Origin: Spirochaetales bacterium
GTDB taxonomy: Bacteria > Spirochaetota > Spirochaetia > Treponematales > Treponemataceae
Direction: 5' to 3'
Length of the DNA stretch: 63,861 bases
NCBI GenBank assembly: GCA_003246335.1
Contig: QKAR01000033.1
Coordinates: 1 to 63,861 of the forward strand
Positions within the stretch are counted from its first letter, which is position 1. Every line of letters begins with the position of its first letter. The notes beneath the pieces were generated by a model. It worked only from the letters and a program-made list of their open reading frames with translations. It was not told the origin of the DNA and ran no database searches. Below are positions 33,359 through 40,851 of this stretch, one piece after another. Both the position numbers and the translations under genes were made by a program.

Positions 33359-34963
33359 ATGTACACGAACGAAATGCTTGAGTCCATGAAAAAGGTGGAG
33401 GCGGCCCGCAAGGCGAACGCCGACTTCGAGCCTCGGCGGATGACCGCCGACGAAAAGGACGCGCTCCTCTCGACGTACCATCCCGACTATAAGCAAAGCG
33501 AATTCGAGGTTCTGAAAATCGGGCCGAACAAGGGCGAGAAAGTTCCCCTTGAGCTCGCCGCCCTTCTGCAGGGAAAGAGCCGCGTCAATCCCGACGAGAT
33601 AGACCTTTCCAAGCCCGACTACGACGTCGACGTACTCGTTATCGGCGGCGGCGGCGCGGGGTCCTCGGCGGCGATCGAGGCGCATAACGCCGGCGCGAAC
33701 GTGATGATCGTCACGAAGCTCCGCATCGGCGACGCGAACACCATGATGGCCGAGGGCGGCATCCAGGCAGCCGATAAGCCGAACGACTCTCCGGCGATCC
33801 ACTATCTCGACGCCTTCGGCGGCGGGCATTTCGCCGCGAAGCCCGAGCTCCTTAACAAGCTCGTGACCGAGGCTCCCGAGGCAATTCAGTGGCTTAACGA
33901 CCTCGGCGTCGAGTTCGATAAGGCGAGCGACGGAACGATGATCACGACGCACGGCGGCGGCACGAGCCGCAAGCGCATGCACGCGGCGAAGGATTACTCC
34001 GGAGCCGAGATCATGCGCACGCTGCGCGACGAGGTCCTTAACCGCGGGATCCCCGTGGTGGATTTCACCGCCGCGATCGAGCTCATTCTCGACGATGCGG
34101 GCAACGCCGCCGGCGCCGTCCTCGTCAACATGGAAACGAAGCAAACCCTGATCGCCCGCGCGAAGACCGTCATCGTGGCGACCGGCGGCGCTGGGCGTCT
34201 CCACTATCAGGGTTTCCCGACGTCGAACCATTACGGCGCGACAGCGGACGGACTCGTGCTCGCCTATCGCGTCGGCGCGAAACTCCTTTACGCCGATACG
34301 CTGCAGTACCATCCCACCGGCGCGGCTTTCCCCTCGCAGATTTTCGGCGCCCTCGTCACCGAGAAAGTTCGCTCCCTCGGGGCGAAACTCGTTAACGCGG
34401 ACGGCGAGGTGTTTATGCACCCGCTCGAGACCCGCGACGTGTGCGCCGCCTCGATTATCCGCGAGTGCGACGACCGCAAGAAAGGCCTTGAGACCGGACA
34501 GGGACTCGGCCTTTGGCTCGACACCCCGATGATCGAGCTCAAGAGCGGCGAGGGAACCATCGAGAAGCGCATACCCGCGATGATGCGCATGTTCGGAAAG
34601 TACGGTATCGACATCCGCAAGGATCCGATCATGGTATATCCGACCCTGCACTATCAGAACGGCGGTATCGACATCGACGCGACGACCATGTCCGGCGTCA
34701 AGAACCTTTTCGTCGCGGGCGAGGCGGTCGGAGGCATTCATGGCCGAAATCGACTGATGGGAAACTCCCTTCTCGACATCATCGTCTTCGGGCGGGACGC
34801 CGGTAAGGCCGCCTCAGCAGCGTCGAAAAACGCCGCGCCCGGAAAGCTTTCGCTTGAGCATGTGCGGAAGTTCGAAAAAGAGCGCGCATCCGCCGGAATC
34901 GCGACGGACGTTCTTTCTCCGAAACTTCTCCCGAGTTACGCGCATCGGGACGGCGAGCTGTAA
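33359..34963 (+). CDS. Soluble fumarate reductase/TfrA-like flavoprotein
   Basis: A 534-residue FAD protein with no signal peptide, heme domain or transmembrane segment. The dinucleotide fold VIGGGGAGSSAA begins at about residue 94, after an unusual 88-residue N-terminal extension. The flavin and fumarate-site signatures are intact: MMAEGGIQAA, QYHPTGAAFP, LVTEKVRSLG, the RDVCAAS arginine, LHYQNGGID and GRNRLMGNSLLD. Together these supply the His, Thr/Glu and Arg residues that bind fumarate and deliver the proton in FrdA. Alternatives are succinate dehydrogenase direction or L-aspartate oxidase; the frdB partner and Hdr-Flx genes argue for fumarate reduction. The extension may dock it to the complex. 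Confidence 0.87.
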   Translation: MYTNEMLESMKKVEAARKANADFEPRRMTADEKDALLSTYHPDYKQSEFEVLKIGPNKGEKVPLELAALLQGKSRVNPDEIDLSKPDYDVDVLVIGGGGAGSSAAIEAHNAGANVMIVTKLRIGDANTMMAEGGIQAADKPNDSPAIHYLDAFGGGHFAAKPELLNKLVTEAPEAIQWLNDLGVEFDKASDGTMITTHGGGTSRKRMHAAKDYSGAEIMRTLRDEVLNRGIPVVDFTAAIELILDDAGNAAGAVLVNMETKQTLIARAKTVIVATGGAGRLHYQGFPTSNHYGATADGLVLAYRVGAKLLYADTLQYHPTGAAFPSQIFGALVTEKVRSLGAKLVNADGEVFMHPLETRDVCAASIIRECDDRKKGLETGQGLGLWLDTPMIELKSGEGTIEKRIPAMMRMFGKYGIDIRKDPIMVYPTLHYQNGGIDIDATTMSGVKNLFVAGEAVGGIHGRNRLMGNSLLDIIVFGRDAGKAASAASKNAAPGKLSLEHVRKFEKERASAGIATDVLSPKLLPSYAHRDGEL

Positions 34964-35055
34964 GAAACTAAATCGACGGGATCGGTCGCGCCGCTCGCGA
35001 CGCCCTTTCCCGCGATCTCAACCGCCATTCGCGCGGTGCCAATAAGGAGCCCACT

Positions 35056-35340
35056 ATGGTAATTGCAAGCATTTTAGAGACGCTCATGATCGTGTGTTTC
35101 GGCATCTCATGGCCGCTTTCGATCATGCGTTCCTATCGTTCCCGATCCACGAAGGGAAAAAGCCTCATGTTTATGTGCTTTATCCTCTTCGGCTATTTCT
35201 GCGGGCTCGCGTCGAAAATGATTTCGCATACGTACAATCTCGCGTTCTGGTTTTATTTCCCGAACATCGTCATGGTGTCCACCGATATCTGCCTCTATTT
35301 CCGCAATAAGAAAATAGAGGCAACGGCCGAGGGAAAATAA
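35056..35340 (+). CDS. Small three-helix membrane protein, PQ-loop/SemiSWEET-like
   Basis: A 94-residue protein with three hydrophobic helices (about residues 4-22, 36-55 and 60-82) and charged ends. The segment SWPLSIMRSYRSRSTKGKSL follows the PQ-loop pattern (P-x-n-basic-S-x-x-G-x-S) with PL in place of PQ. One 3-helix unit equals half a SWEET transporter, so a homodimer (SemiSWEET-like) is plausible. It follows the fumarate reductase gene by 92 bp and precedes the [2Fe-2S] protein by 11 bp, so it may export or import a C4 acid or simply be a hitch-hiker. No function is established for this type. Confidence 0.7.
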   Translation: MVIASILETLMIVCFGISWPLSIMRSYRSRSTKGKSLMFMCFILFGYFCGLASKMISHTYNLAFWFYFPNIVMVSTDICLYFRNKKIEATAEGK

Positions 35341-35351
35341 GGGAGGATCGT

Positions 35352-35603
35352 ATGAAAATAGAAATTTGCATGGGAAGTTCGTGCCACGTGAAGGGGTCCA
35401 AGACCGTCCTTGAATTGCTTCGGTCGCAGATCAAAGAGCATAAGCTCGAAAACAAGGTTCAGCTCGCCGGTTCGGTGTGCCTCGGTCAGTGCAAATCCGA
35501 GGGCACGAACATGAAAATCGACGGGGAAATCGTAACCGGGATAAACGCCGGCAATTTCTCGGAGTTTTTTAAGAGTCGCGTCCTGAGCCCGCTCGGAATC
35601 TGA
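35352..35603 (+). CDS. Thioredoxin-fold [2Fe-2S] protein (NuoE C-terminal-like)
   Basis: An 83-residue protein consisting only of the thioredoxin-like [2Fe-2S] ferredoxin fold found in NuoE and NADH-dependent hydrogenase subunits. The four ligands are in CMGSSCHVKG (C-x4-C) and CLGQCKSEG (C-x3-C). Full NuoE has an extra N-terminal helical domain, which is missing. It could be an electron carrier serving the Flx-Hdr-Frd proteins upstream. The start ATG has GGGAGG 6 nt before it. A strong terminator follows, so this is the last gene of the 12-kb operon. Confidence 0.84.
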   Translation: MKIEICMGSSCHVKGSKTVLELLRSQIKEHKLENKVQLAGSVCLGQCKSEGTNMKIDGEIVTGINAGNFSEFFKSRVLSPLGI

Positions 35604-35630
35604 TTTTTTCCCATTGACGTAATGGCGACG

Positions 35631-35662
35631 CGCGGTATCCTATCGGGTACCGCGTTTTTTTT
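35631..35662 (+). terminator. Rho-independent terminator of the mdh-fum-hdr-flx-frd operon
   Basis: A 10-bp stem CGCGGTATCC/GGGTACCGCG (one G-T pair), a 4-base loop and T8. It is the first strong terminator after 23718, consistent with one long transcript. Confidence 0.92.
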
Positions 35663-35751
35663 CGCTCCGGCGATTTCCGCCGGTTGACAAAGTGCCGCCG
35701 CGCCGAGAAAATCGAAGAGACGAACGCGCGAAAATCCGCGTGGAAGGAATT

Positions 35752-36606
35752 ATGATGCGTTTTACGAAAATGCAGGGAACGGGCAACGACTTCGTCGTCG
35801 TCGACGCGATTCATTCGGGCTTGCCGGCCGATCCCGGTCGTTTGGCTCTCTCGATTTGCGACCGTAAGTTTGGCGTCGGCGCGGATGGCCTCGTGTTTAT
35901 CGGTCGGGGAACCGACGGCGATTTTAGGATGGATATCTGGAATGCCGACGGAAGCCGGGCTGCCATGTGCGGAAACGCTTCTCGCTGCGTTGGCGCATGG
36001 CTTTGGGATCGCGGACTCGCCGCGGGAGAATCGTTCTCGCTGGAAACGGAAACCGGCCTCCGTAATTTGCGTCGCGTCGCGGCGGAAAGCGGCGGGGATC
36101 GAGAGTACGAGGTTGACATGGGCGCGCCCCGCTGGAGCGATTCCTGCCTTCCCGCCGTCTCCTCCGCCGGAAAAATGATCGAGTACCCGCTTGACGTAGG
36201 CGGAAGGATATTTTCGATAAACTGCGTTTCCATGGGAAATCCCCATTGCGTCGTTTTCGCCGACGAGCTTACCGACGCTCTCGTCACGGAGTGGGGCCCG
36301 CGCATCGAGCGCCACCCGATATTTCCCGATCGCGCGAACGTCGAGTTCGTGCGTCTCGTCTCGAGGACCGAGGCTCGCGTTCGCGTCTGGGAACGCGGCT
36401 GTGGCGAGACCTTCGCCTGCGGAACCGGCGCATCCGCGGTTTGCGCGGTCTCGGCCGAACTCGGGAAATCCGACGGCTCGCTCGATTGTTTCATGACCGG
36501 AGGGCGGCTTCGCCTCAGGCTTGAGCCGCGCTCGAACGGACAGACCGTGCTGATGAGCGGACCCGCGCGGGCGGTATTCGACGGCGATTATTTCTTGGAG
36601 GCTTGA
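35752..36606 (+). CDS. dapF: Diaminopimelate epimerase
   Basis: A 284-residue protein with the DapF signatures: MQGTGNDFVVVD at the start, FGVGADGL, and the two catalytic cysteines in SRAAMCGNASRCVG and ETFACGTGASAV. It interconverts LL- and meso-diaminopimelate for peptidoglycan (and lysine). Finding DapF together with an NlpC/P60 hydrolase and an S66 carboxypeptidase supports meso-DAP or related peptidoglycan chemistry. Many spirochaetes use ornithine instead, so this is informative. ATG 35752 with GGAAGGAA just upstream is preferred over the next ATG three bases later. The downstream gene follows after 1 bp. Confidence 0.96.
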   Translation: MMRFTKMQGTGNDFVVVDAIHSGLPADPGRLALSICDRKFGVGADGLVFIGRGTDGDFRMDIWNADGSRAAMCGNASRCVGAWLWDRGLAAGESFSLETETGLRNLRRVAAESGGDREYEVDMGAPRWSDSCLPAVSSAGKMIEYPLDVGGRIFSINCVSMGNPHCVVFADELTDALVTEWGPRIERHPIFPDRANVEFVRLVSRTEARVRVWERGCGETFACGTGASAVCAVSAELGKSDGSLDCFMTGGRLRLRLEPRSNGQTVLMSGPARAVFDGDYFLEA

Positions 36607-36607
36607 T

Positions 36608-37414
36608 ATGGGCGGAACACGGGTTGAGCTCGTCTGCGTAGCGCCGGTCGCGTCCCTTCGCAAGGAACCTGACCCGCGCGCCGAATTATCGGACGAGTGT
36701 TTTTCTGGAATGGACGCGATCTCCGTCGATCGTTCGGGCGTTTGGTCCTTGGTCGAGACCTGCTACGGTTATCGAGGATGGGCGTTGGCCGATAATTTCG
36801 CGAACGCGGCACCTTGGGCTCCCGATCGGCAGATCTCTCACGCCTTCGCCGACGTTCTCTCCGGCCCCTCGTATCAGTCCGGTGCGCTCGAGACGCTTCC
36901 AGCGGCCGCGCGAGTCAGGGCGACGGGAAAGGTTTCCGACGACTGGGTTGAGGTAGCGACGGCCTCCGGCCTAATCGGCTGGGTTCGCTCCGTTTTCGTC
37001 GAGCCGATACCGAGACGGGAGGCCGCGCTGGCCGACGAAGCGAAGCTCAGGAATTCCCTGGTCGCGACCGCTCGCTCGTTTCTCGGCGTCCAATATCGCT
37101 GGGGCGGCAAAACCGGCGCGGGAATCGACTGCTCGGGTCTTTGCTCCCTTTCGTATTTTTTAAACGGTATCGTGATTTTTCGCGACGCCGTGTTTAAGCC
37201 GGAGACATTGCGGGAGATTCCGCGTTCCGCGCTGAAGCCCGGCGACCTTCTGTATTTTCCCGGGCACGTCGGCATGTATCTCGGCGACGGCCGCGTCATT
37301 CACTCTACCTCTCCACTCAACGGCGTCGTCATCAACAGCCTCGACCCTTCTGCAGCCGATTACCGGGCCGTGCTCGACGAGCGACTTGAGCAATGCGGCT
37401 CGATATTTTGGTGA
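36608..37414 (+). CDS. SH3-domain NlpC/P60 cell-wall endopeptidase
   Basis: A 268-residue protein. Two bacterial SH3-like domains (about 8-65 and 70-135, containing VASLRKEPDP and DVLSGPSY) precede an NlpC/P60 domain with the catalytic Cys in GIDCSGL and the His in FPGHVGMYLGDGRVIHS. These enzymes cut the D-Glu/gamma-D-Glu to meso-DAP bond of stem peptides. I see no signal peptide, so it may act on imported muropeptides in the cytoplasm, like YkfC-type enzymes. That fits the dipeptide epimerase and Opp transporter encoded on the other strand. It is coupled to dapF (1 bp gap) and overlaps the next frame. Confidence 0.9.
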   Translation: MGGTRVELVCVAPVASLRKEPDPRAELSDECFSGMDAISVDRSGVWSLVETCYGYRGWALADNFANAAPWAPDRQISHAFADVLSGPSYQSGALETLPAAARVRATGKVSDDWVEVATASGLIGWVRSVFVEPIPRREAALADEAKLRNSLVATARSFLGVQYRWGGKTGAGIDCSGLCSLSYFLNGIVIFRDAVFKPETLREIPRSALKPGDLLYFPGHVGMYLGDGRVIHSTSPLNGVVINSLDPSAADYRAVLDERLEQCGSIFW

Positions 37415-37422
37415 GCCTCGGG

Positions 37423-38403
37423 ATGAAAGACCTTCTTCGCACTCAAGGCGGTTTAATCCGCCCCGCCGCGCTCAGGCGCGGACAGACGATCGGCCTCGTG
37501 GCACCGGCGAGTCCCTGCTGGACCGAGAACGGAATCGCGCGGTCGGCGCAGTATCTGGAGCGGCTCGGCTACCGCGTCGCGGTCGCGCCCCATTGCGCGG
37601 ACGCCGTCGGCTATCTCGCGGGCGCCGATCGCGACCGCGCGTCTGACTTAAACTCTTTTTTCGCGGACCCCGACATCGACGCGATTTTCTGTATTCGGGG
37701 CGGGTATGGGGCGTTGCGGCTGGTCGAGTTTCTCGACTGGGGCTTGATCGCCGCGAACCCGAAAATTTTCGCGGGTTATAGCGACATCACTACCTTGCAC
37801 GCGGCCATCGGCTCGCGCTGCGGTTTCGTCACCTTTCACGCCCCGATGCCGGTTTCCGACATGATCGATGGTTTTTCCGATTTTTCCGCCTCTTCGTTTT
37901 TCGCGGCACTTTCTGGCGCGCCGATTCCTTCCGGTAACCCTGAGGGTTTCGGTATGAGCGCTGTTTGTCCCGGCGTCGCGACTGGCGCCCTCTGCGGGGG
38001 AAATCTCTCTCTCGTGGCCGCGTCGCTCGGCACGCCGTGGGAGATCGACGCGAAGGGTAAGATCCTTTTTTTGGAAGACATAGGTGAGGAGCCATACAGC
38101 GTGGATCGCATGCTTACGCAGCTGCGTCTCGCGGGAAAAATCGACGAATGCGCGGGCGTTTTGCTCGGGGAGTGGACTGACTGCGAGTCCAAGGGCTCGT
38201 ATCGGGAAAGCGCGACGGTCGCGGAAATCCTTCGCGCCGAATTCTCATCGCTCGGAAAGCCTGCCATCGCGGGCGTGCGCGCTGGCCATTGCGACCCGAC
38301 GCTTACGTTGCCGTTTGGCGTTCTCGTTTCGCTCGAGGCCGACGAAGCGGGTATCGCTTCGTGGCGTTTCGAGGAATCTCCGGTAACCGAGTCAGGTTCC
38401 TAA
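37423..38403 (+). CDS. S66-family LD-carboxypeptidase (LdcA-like)
   Basis: A 326-residue enzyme with the S66 motifs: TIGLVAPASPCW near the start, IFCIRGGYGALRLVEFLDW, and the nucleophile Ser in KIFAGYSDITTLH. Late in the protein come FLEDIGEEPYSVDRML and the conserved His in RAGHCDPTLTLPFG. It removes the terminal D-amino acid from tetrapeptides during murein recycling. ATG 37423 gives a usual-length N terminus; ATG 37393, overlapping the previous gene by 22 bp, is an alternative. Its stop overlaps the convergent M55 gene by 4 bp. Confidence 0.9.
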   Translation: MKDLLRTQGGLIRPAALRRGQTIGLVAPASPCWTENGIARSAQYLERLGYRVAVAPHCADAVGYLAGADRDRASDLNSFFADPDIDAIFCIRGGYGALRLVEFLDWGLIAANPKIFAGYSDITTLHAAIGSRCGFVTFHAPMPVSDMIDGFSDFSASSFFAALSGAPIPSGNPEGFGMSAVCPGVATGALCGGNLSLVAASLGTPWEIDAKGKILFLEDIGEEPYSVDRMLTQLRLAGKIDECAGVLLGEWTDCESKGSYRESATVAEILRAEFSSLGKPAIAGVRAGHCDPTLTLPFGVLVSLEADEAGIASWRFEESPVTESGS

Positions 38404-39197
38404 AGCGTGAACAGCATGAACTTCAGCACGTCGACCCAATCGTTCGCGCGGTAGACGACTTCCTTCATTCCCTTCGCTTCCGCTCCGGGATAAAACGAGG
38501 CTTTATACGCCTTAAAGTGCTCATGAAAGCGAATAACGAGCTCGAAGCGGTCGGGGAGGGCGATGAGGCACTTGGAGACGTCGAGCGAGAGGGCTTTTTT
38601 TATTCCCTCGTATATCTTACGCTGGGCTACCGCGGGTTGGAGCGAGATCGATGCGTTTCCGAGCCCCTCGCTGACGGCGACCGCCGTGATGGACGGAACG
38701 AGCGCGCGCGCCGTTTCGCAGAGCATCGCGTCCCCGCTGACGAGCACGACCGGGACTCCGCGCCGCGCCGCCGTGTAGGCGTTCATCATGAACTCGCTCA
38801 TGAGCGCGCCGTTGAGCGATATATGGTCGTTCTTCGTGTCCATCGTGTGGGCGAGCGGATTTCCGTTCGTCGCGGCGGACGTGTGGTAGCCGATCATCGC
38901 GGCCGCGCCGAAAGACTCGTCAAGCCCGTCCATCATGCATTGCGGGCCGCGCGTCCATCCGCGCATAATCCTCGCCGCTTCCGGGAGCCGATCCGGCCTG
39001 ATGTTTCTCGCGGAGTCGTGCGCGTCCTTCACGAGGATATCCGTCACCCCTGAGTCGACCGCGCCGACGCAGGCGCTCCGTACCTCTTCGGTCATTTCGG
39101 ATGCGAAATACGGGTAGGCTTTATTGTCCGGGTCGGTTTCCGGCCAGCAGCAAACGCCGGCCGTCCCTTCCAAATCGGCGCTGATAAACAATTTCAT
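38400..39197 (-). CDS. M55-family D-aminopeptidase (DppA-like)
   Basis: A 265-residue zinc peptidase. The family starts with SxDxEG, seen here as MKLFISADLEGTAG, and the further metal-site histidines are in VKDAHDSARN, IGYHT and PLAHTMD. DppA of Bacillus removes N-terminal D-Ala from D-Ala-D-Ala and D-Ala-Gly dipeptides. ATG 39197 is used because AAGGAG lies upstream; an in-frame start 21 bp earlier lacks one. It is the last gene of the minus-strand operon that also encodes the dipeptide importer and dipeptide epimerase, so it probably hydrolyses imported D-amino-acid-containing murein dipeptides. Confidence 0.92.
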   Translation of the reverse strand: MKLFISADLEGTAGVCCWPETDPDNKAYPYFASEMTEEVRSACVGAVDSGVTDILVKDAHDSARNIRPDRLPEAARIMRGWTRGPQCMMDGLDESFGAAAMIGYHTSAATNGNPLAHTMDTKNDHISLNGALMSEFMMNAYTAARRGVPVVLVSGDAMLCETARALVPSITAVAVSEGLGNASISLQPAVAQRKIYEGIKKALSLDVSKCLIALPDRFELVIRFHEHFKAYKASFYPGAEAKGMKEVVYRANDWVDVLKFMLFTL

Positions 39198-39214
39198 TCC
39201 TGTTCTCCTTTTCG

Positions 39215-40000
39215 TCACTCTTCCGCGATTTTTTCGCCGCGGTTGAATCCCTTCGCGGCGTTCAATAGCTCAGCCGTGTACGGATCTTTAACGGTTTCGT
39301 TTCGAAGCTGCTCGACGGTAAGCTCCTCGACGACTTTCCCTTGGCTCATGACGCTCATCCGCTCGCAGAGGTGGCTCACGACGGCGAGGTTGTGGCTGAC
39401 GAGGATCATCGTCAATCCCAATTCCGCGCGAAGCCGCTGAAGTAGGTTGAGTATCTCTGCTTGGACGGAGACGTCGAGCGCGCTCGTGGGTTCGTCGAGG
39501 AGGAGAATCTCCGGCTTGAGGATGATGGCGCGCGCGATCGCGACGCGCTGTCGCTGGCCGCCGGAGAGCTGATGGGGATAGCGGAATTGATAGGAGCGGT
39601 CAAGACCGACGTCCTCGAGCGTGCGGAGAATCAGCGCGTCGGCGTCGCCGATATGGTTGATCCGTAAGGGTTCGCGAAGCGTCTCGTCGACCGTGTTTCG
39701 AGGATGGAGCGAACCGTACGGATCCTGAAAAACCATCTGCACGCGGCGGTGGAATTCCGCGCTTCGCTTTTTACCTTGCTCTTTCCCCGCGACGGCGATC
39801 GTGCCGCCGGTAACCTCGGTGACGAGTCCCGCGACTGCGCGAAGCACGGTGGATTTACCCGAACCCGACTCGCCGACGAGTCCGTATGCCTCGCCTTTTT
39901 TAACTGAGAAAGAAACTTGTTTTACCGCCTCGACCTTCCGGCCTTTCGGAGCGAACGTGACGCAGAGGTCGTTCGTTTCAAGCATTGGAGTGTCGCTCAT
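39215..40000 (-). CDS. Oligopeptide/dipeptide ABC transporter ATPase (OppF-like)
   Basis: A 261-residue ABC ATPase: Walker A GESGSGKST, Q-loop FQDPYGSLHPR, signature LSGGQRQRVAIARA, Walker B LLLDEPTSALD and the switch His in LVSHNL. Typical OppF proteins are about 320 residues and end with a Cys-rich oligopeptide-binding tail. Here the chain stops soon after YTAELLNAAKGF and has no such tail. Start ATG 40000 overlaps the OppD stop by 4 bp; longer in-frame translations are antisense-like and discarded. It powers import together with the OppD-like subunit. Confidence 0.93.
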   Translation of the reverse strand: MSDTPMLETNDLCVTFAPKGRKVEAVKQVSFSVKKGEAYGLVGESGSGKSTVLRAVAGLVTEVTGGTIAVAGKEQGKKRSAEFHRRVQMVFQDPYGSLHPRNTVDETLREPLRINHIGDADALILRTLEDVGLDRSYQFRYPHQLSGGQRQRVAIARAIILKPEILLLDEPTSALDVSVQAEILNLLQRLRAELGLTMILVSHNLAVVSHLCERMSVMSQGKVVEELTVEQLRNETVKDPYTAELLNAAKGFNRGEKIAEE

Positions 40001-40848
40001 CGCTGCGCCTCCATCCACGCGGGGTCGCGCGCGAGAACCGGGAGCGCGTCGCGCTTTCGCTTGATGTCCGGCATCGCGTCGAGAAGTCCGCGCGTGTACG
40101 GGTGTTTCGCCTCGCGGAGCCGGTCCGCGGCGCACTCTTCCATGACGCGCCCTGAGTACATGACGACGACTCGGTCGCAAAAGGACGAGACGAGCTCAAG
40201 GTCGTGAGAGATGAACATGAGGCCCATGTTGCCGACCTTAACGAGTTCGTCGAGGATCGAAAGCACCTGCATCTGCACGGTGACGTCGAGCGCGCTCGTC
40301 GGCTCGTCGGCGATCAGGAGGTCGGGTCCGAGCGCGACCATCATCGCGATCATTACGCGCTGTCCCATGCCGCCGGAAAGCTCGTGCGGCCAGGCGGAGA
40401 AAACCCGCTCGGGGTCGTGGATGCGAACGGCGTTAAGCGCGTCGATCGCTTTTTTCCCGGCGTCTTTTCGCGAAAGGCCGCGGTCGGCGGTACGGAAGGC
40501 CTCGGTAAGCTGCTTTCCCACGGTCATGACCGGGTTGAGCGAGTATTTGGGGTCCTGCATGATCATGGCGATGCGCTTGCCTCGGAGTCCGCGCATTTGC
40601 GCCTCGCCGAGGTTCAGCAATTCGGTGCCCTCGAACGAAAGTTCGTCCGCCGATACTTTTCCCGGTTTGTCGATGAGGCCGAGTATCGAGCGCCCGGTCA
40701 TGGATTTGCCCGATCCGGACTCCCCGACGATGCCGACTCGCTCTCCGCGCGCGATCGAAAGGTTTATTCCCTTTACCGCGTGCACGACCGAGGTCGGCGT
40801 CGTGAATTCAACCTTAAGGTTGCGTATGTTCAGTAAATTCTCAGCCAT
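39997..40848 (-). CDS. Oligopeptide/dipeptide ABC transporter ATPase (OppD-like)
   Basis: A 283-residue ATPase with Walker A GESGSGKSM, Q-loop MQDPKYSLNPVM, signature LSGGMGQRVMIAMM and Walker B LLIADEPTSALD. The PYTRGLLDAMPDI segment identifies the OppD/DppD branch. The Cys-containing C-terminal motif of most OppD proteins is absent, as in the OppF-like partner. It starts 3 bp after the OppC stop. Confidence 0.93.
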   Translation of the reverse strand: MAENLLNIRNLKVEFTTPTSVVHAVKGINLSIARGERVGIVGESGSGKSMTGRSILGLIDKPGKVSADELSFEGTELLNLGEAQMRGLRGKRIAMIMQDPKYSLNPVMTVGKQLTEAFRTADRGLSRKDAGKKAIDALNAVRIHDPERVFSAWPHELSGGMGQRVMIAMMVALGPDLLIADEPTSALDVTVQMQVLSILDELVKVGNMGLMFISHDLELVSSFCDRVVVMYSGRVMEECAADRLREAKHPYTRGLLDAMPDIKRKRDALPVLARDPAWMEAQR

Positions 40849-40851
40849 TGT

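Noticed and set aside
33065-34741. A 558-codon open frame on the minus strand across frdA
   Set aside because: Same reason: antisense of a highly conserved flavoprotein gene, with no ribosome-binding site or recognisable domain.
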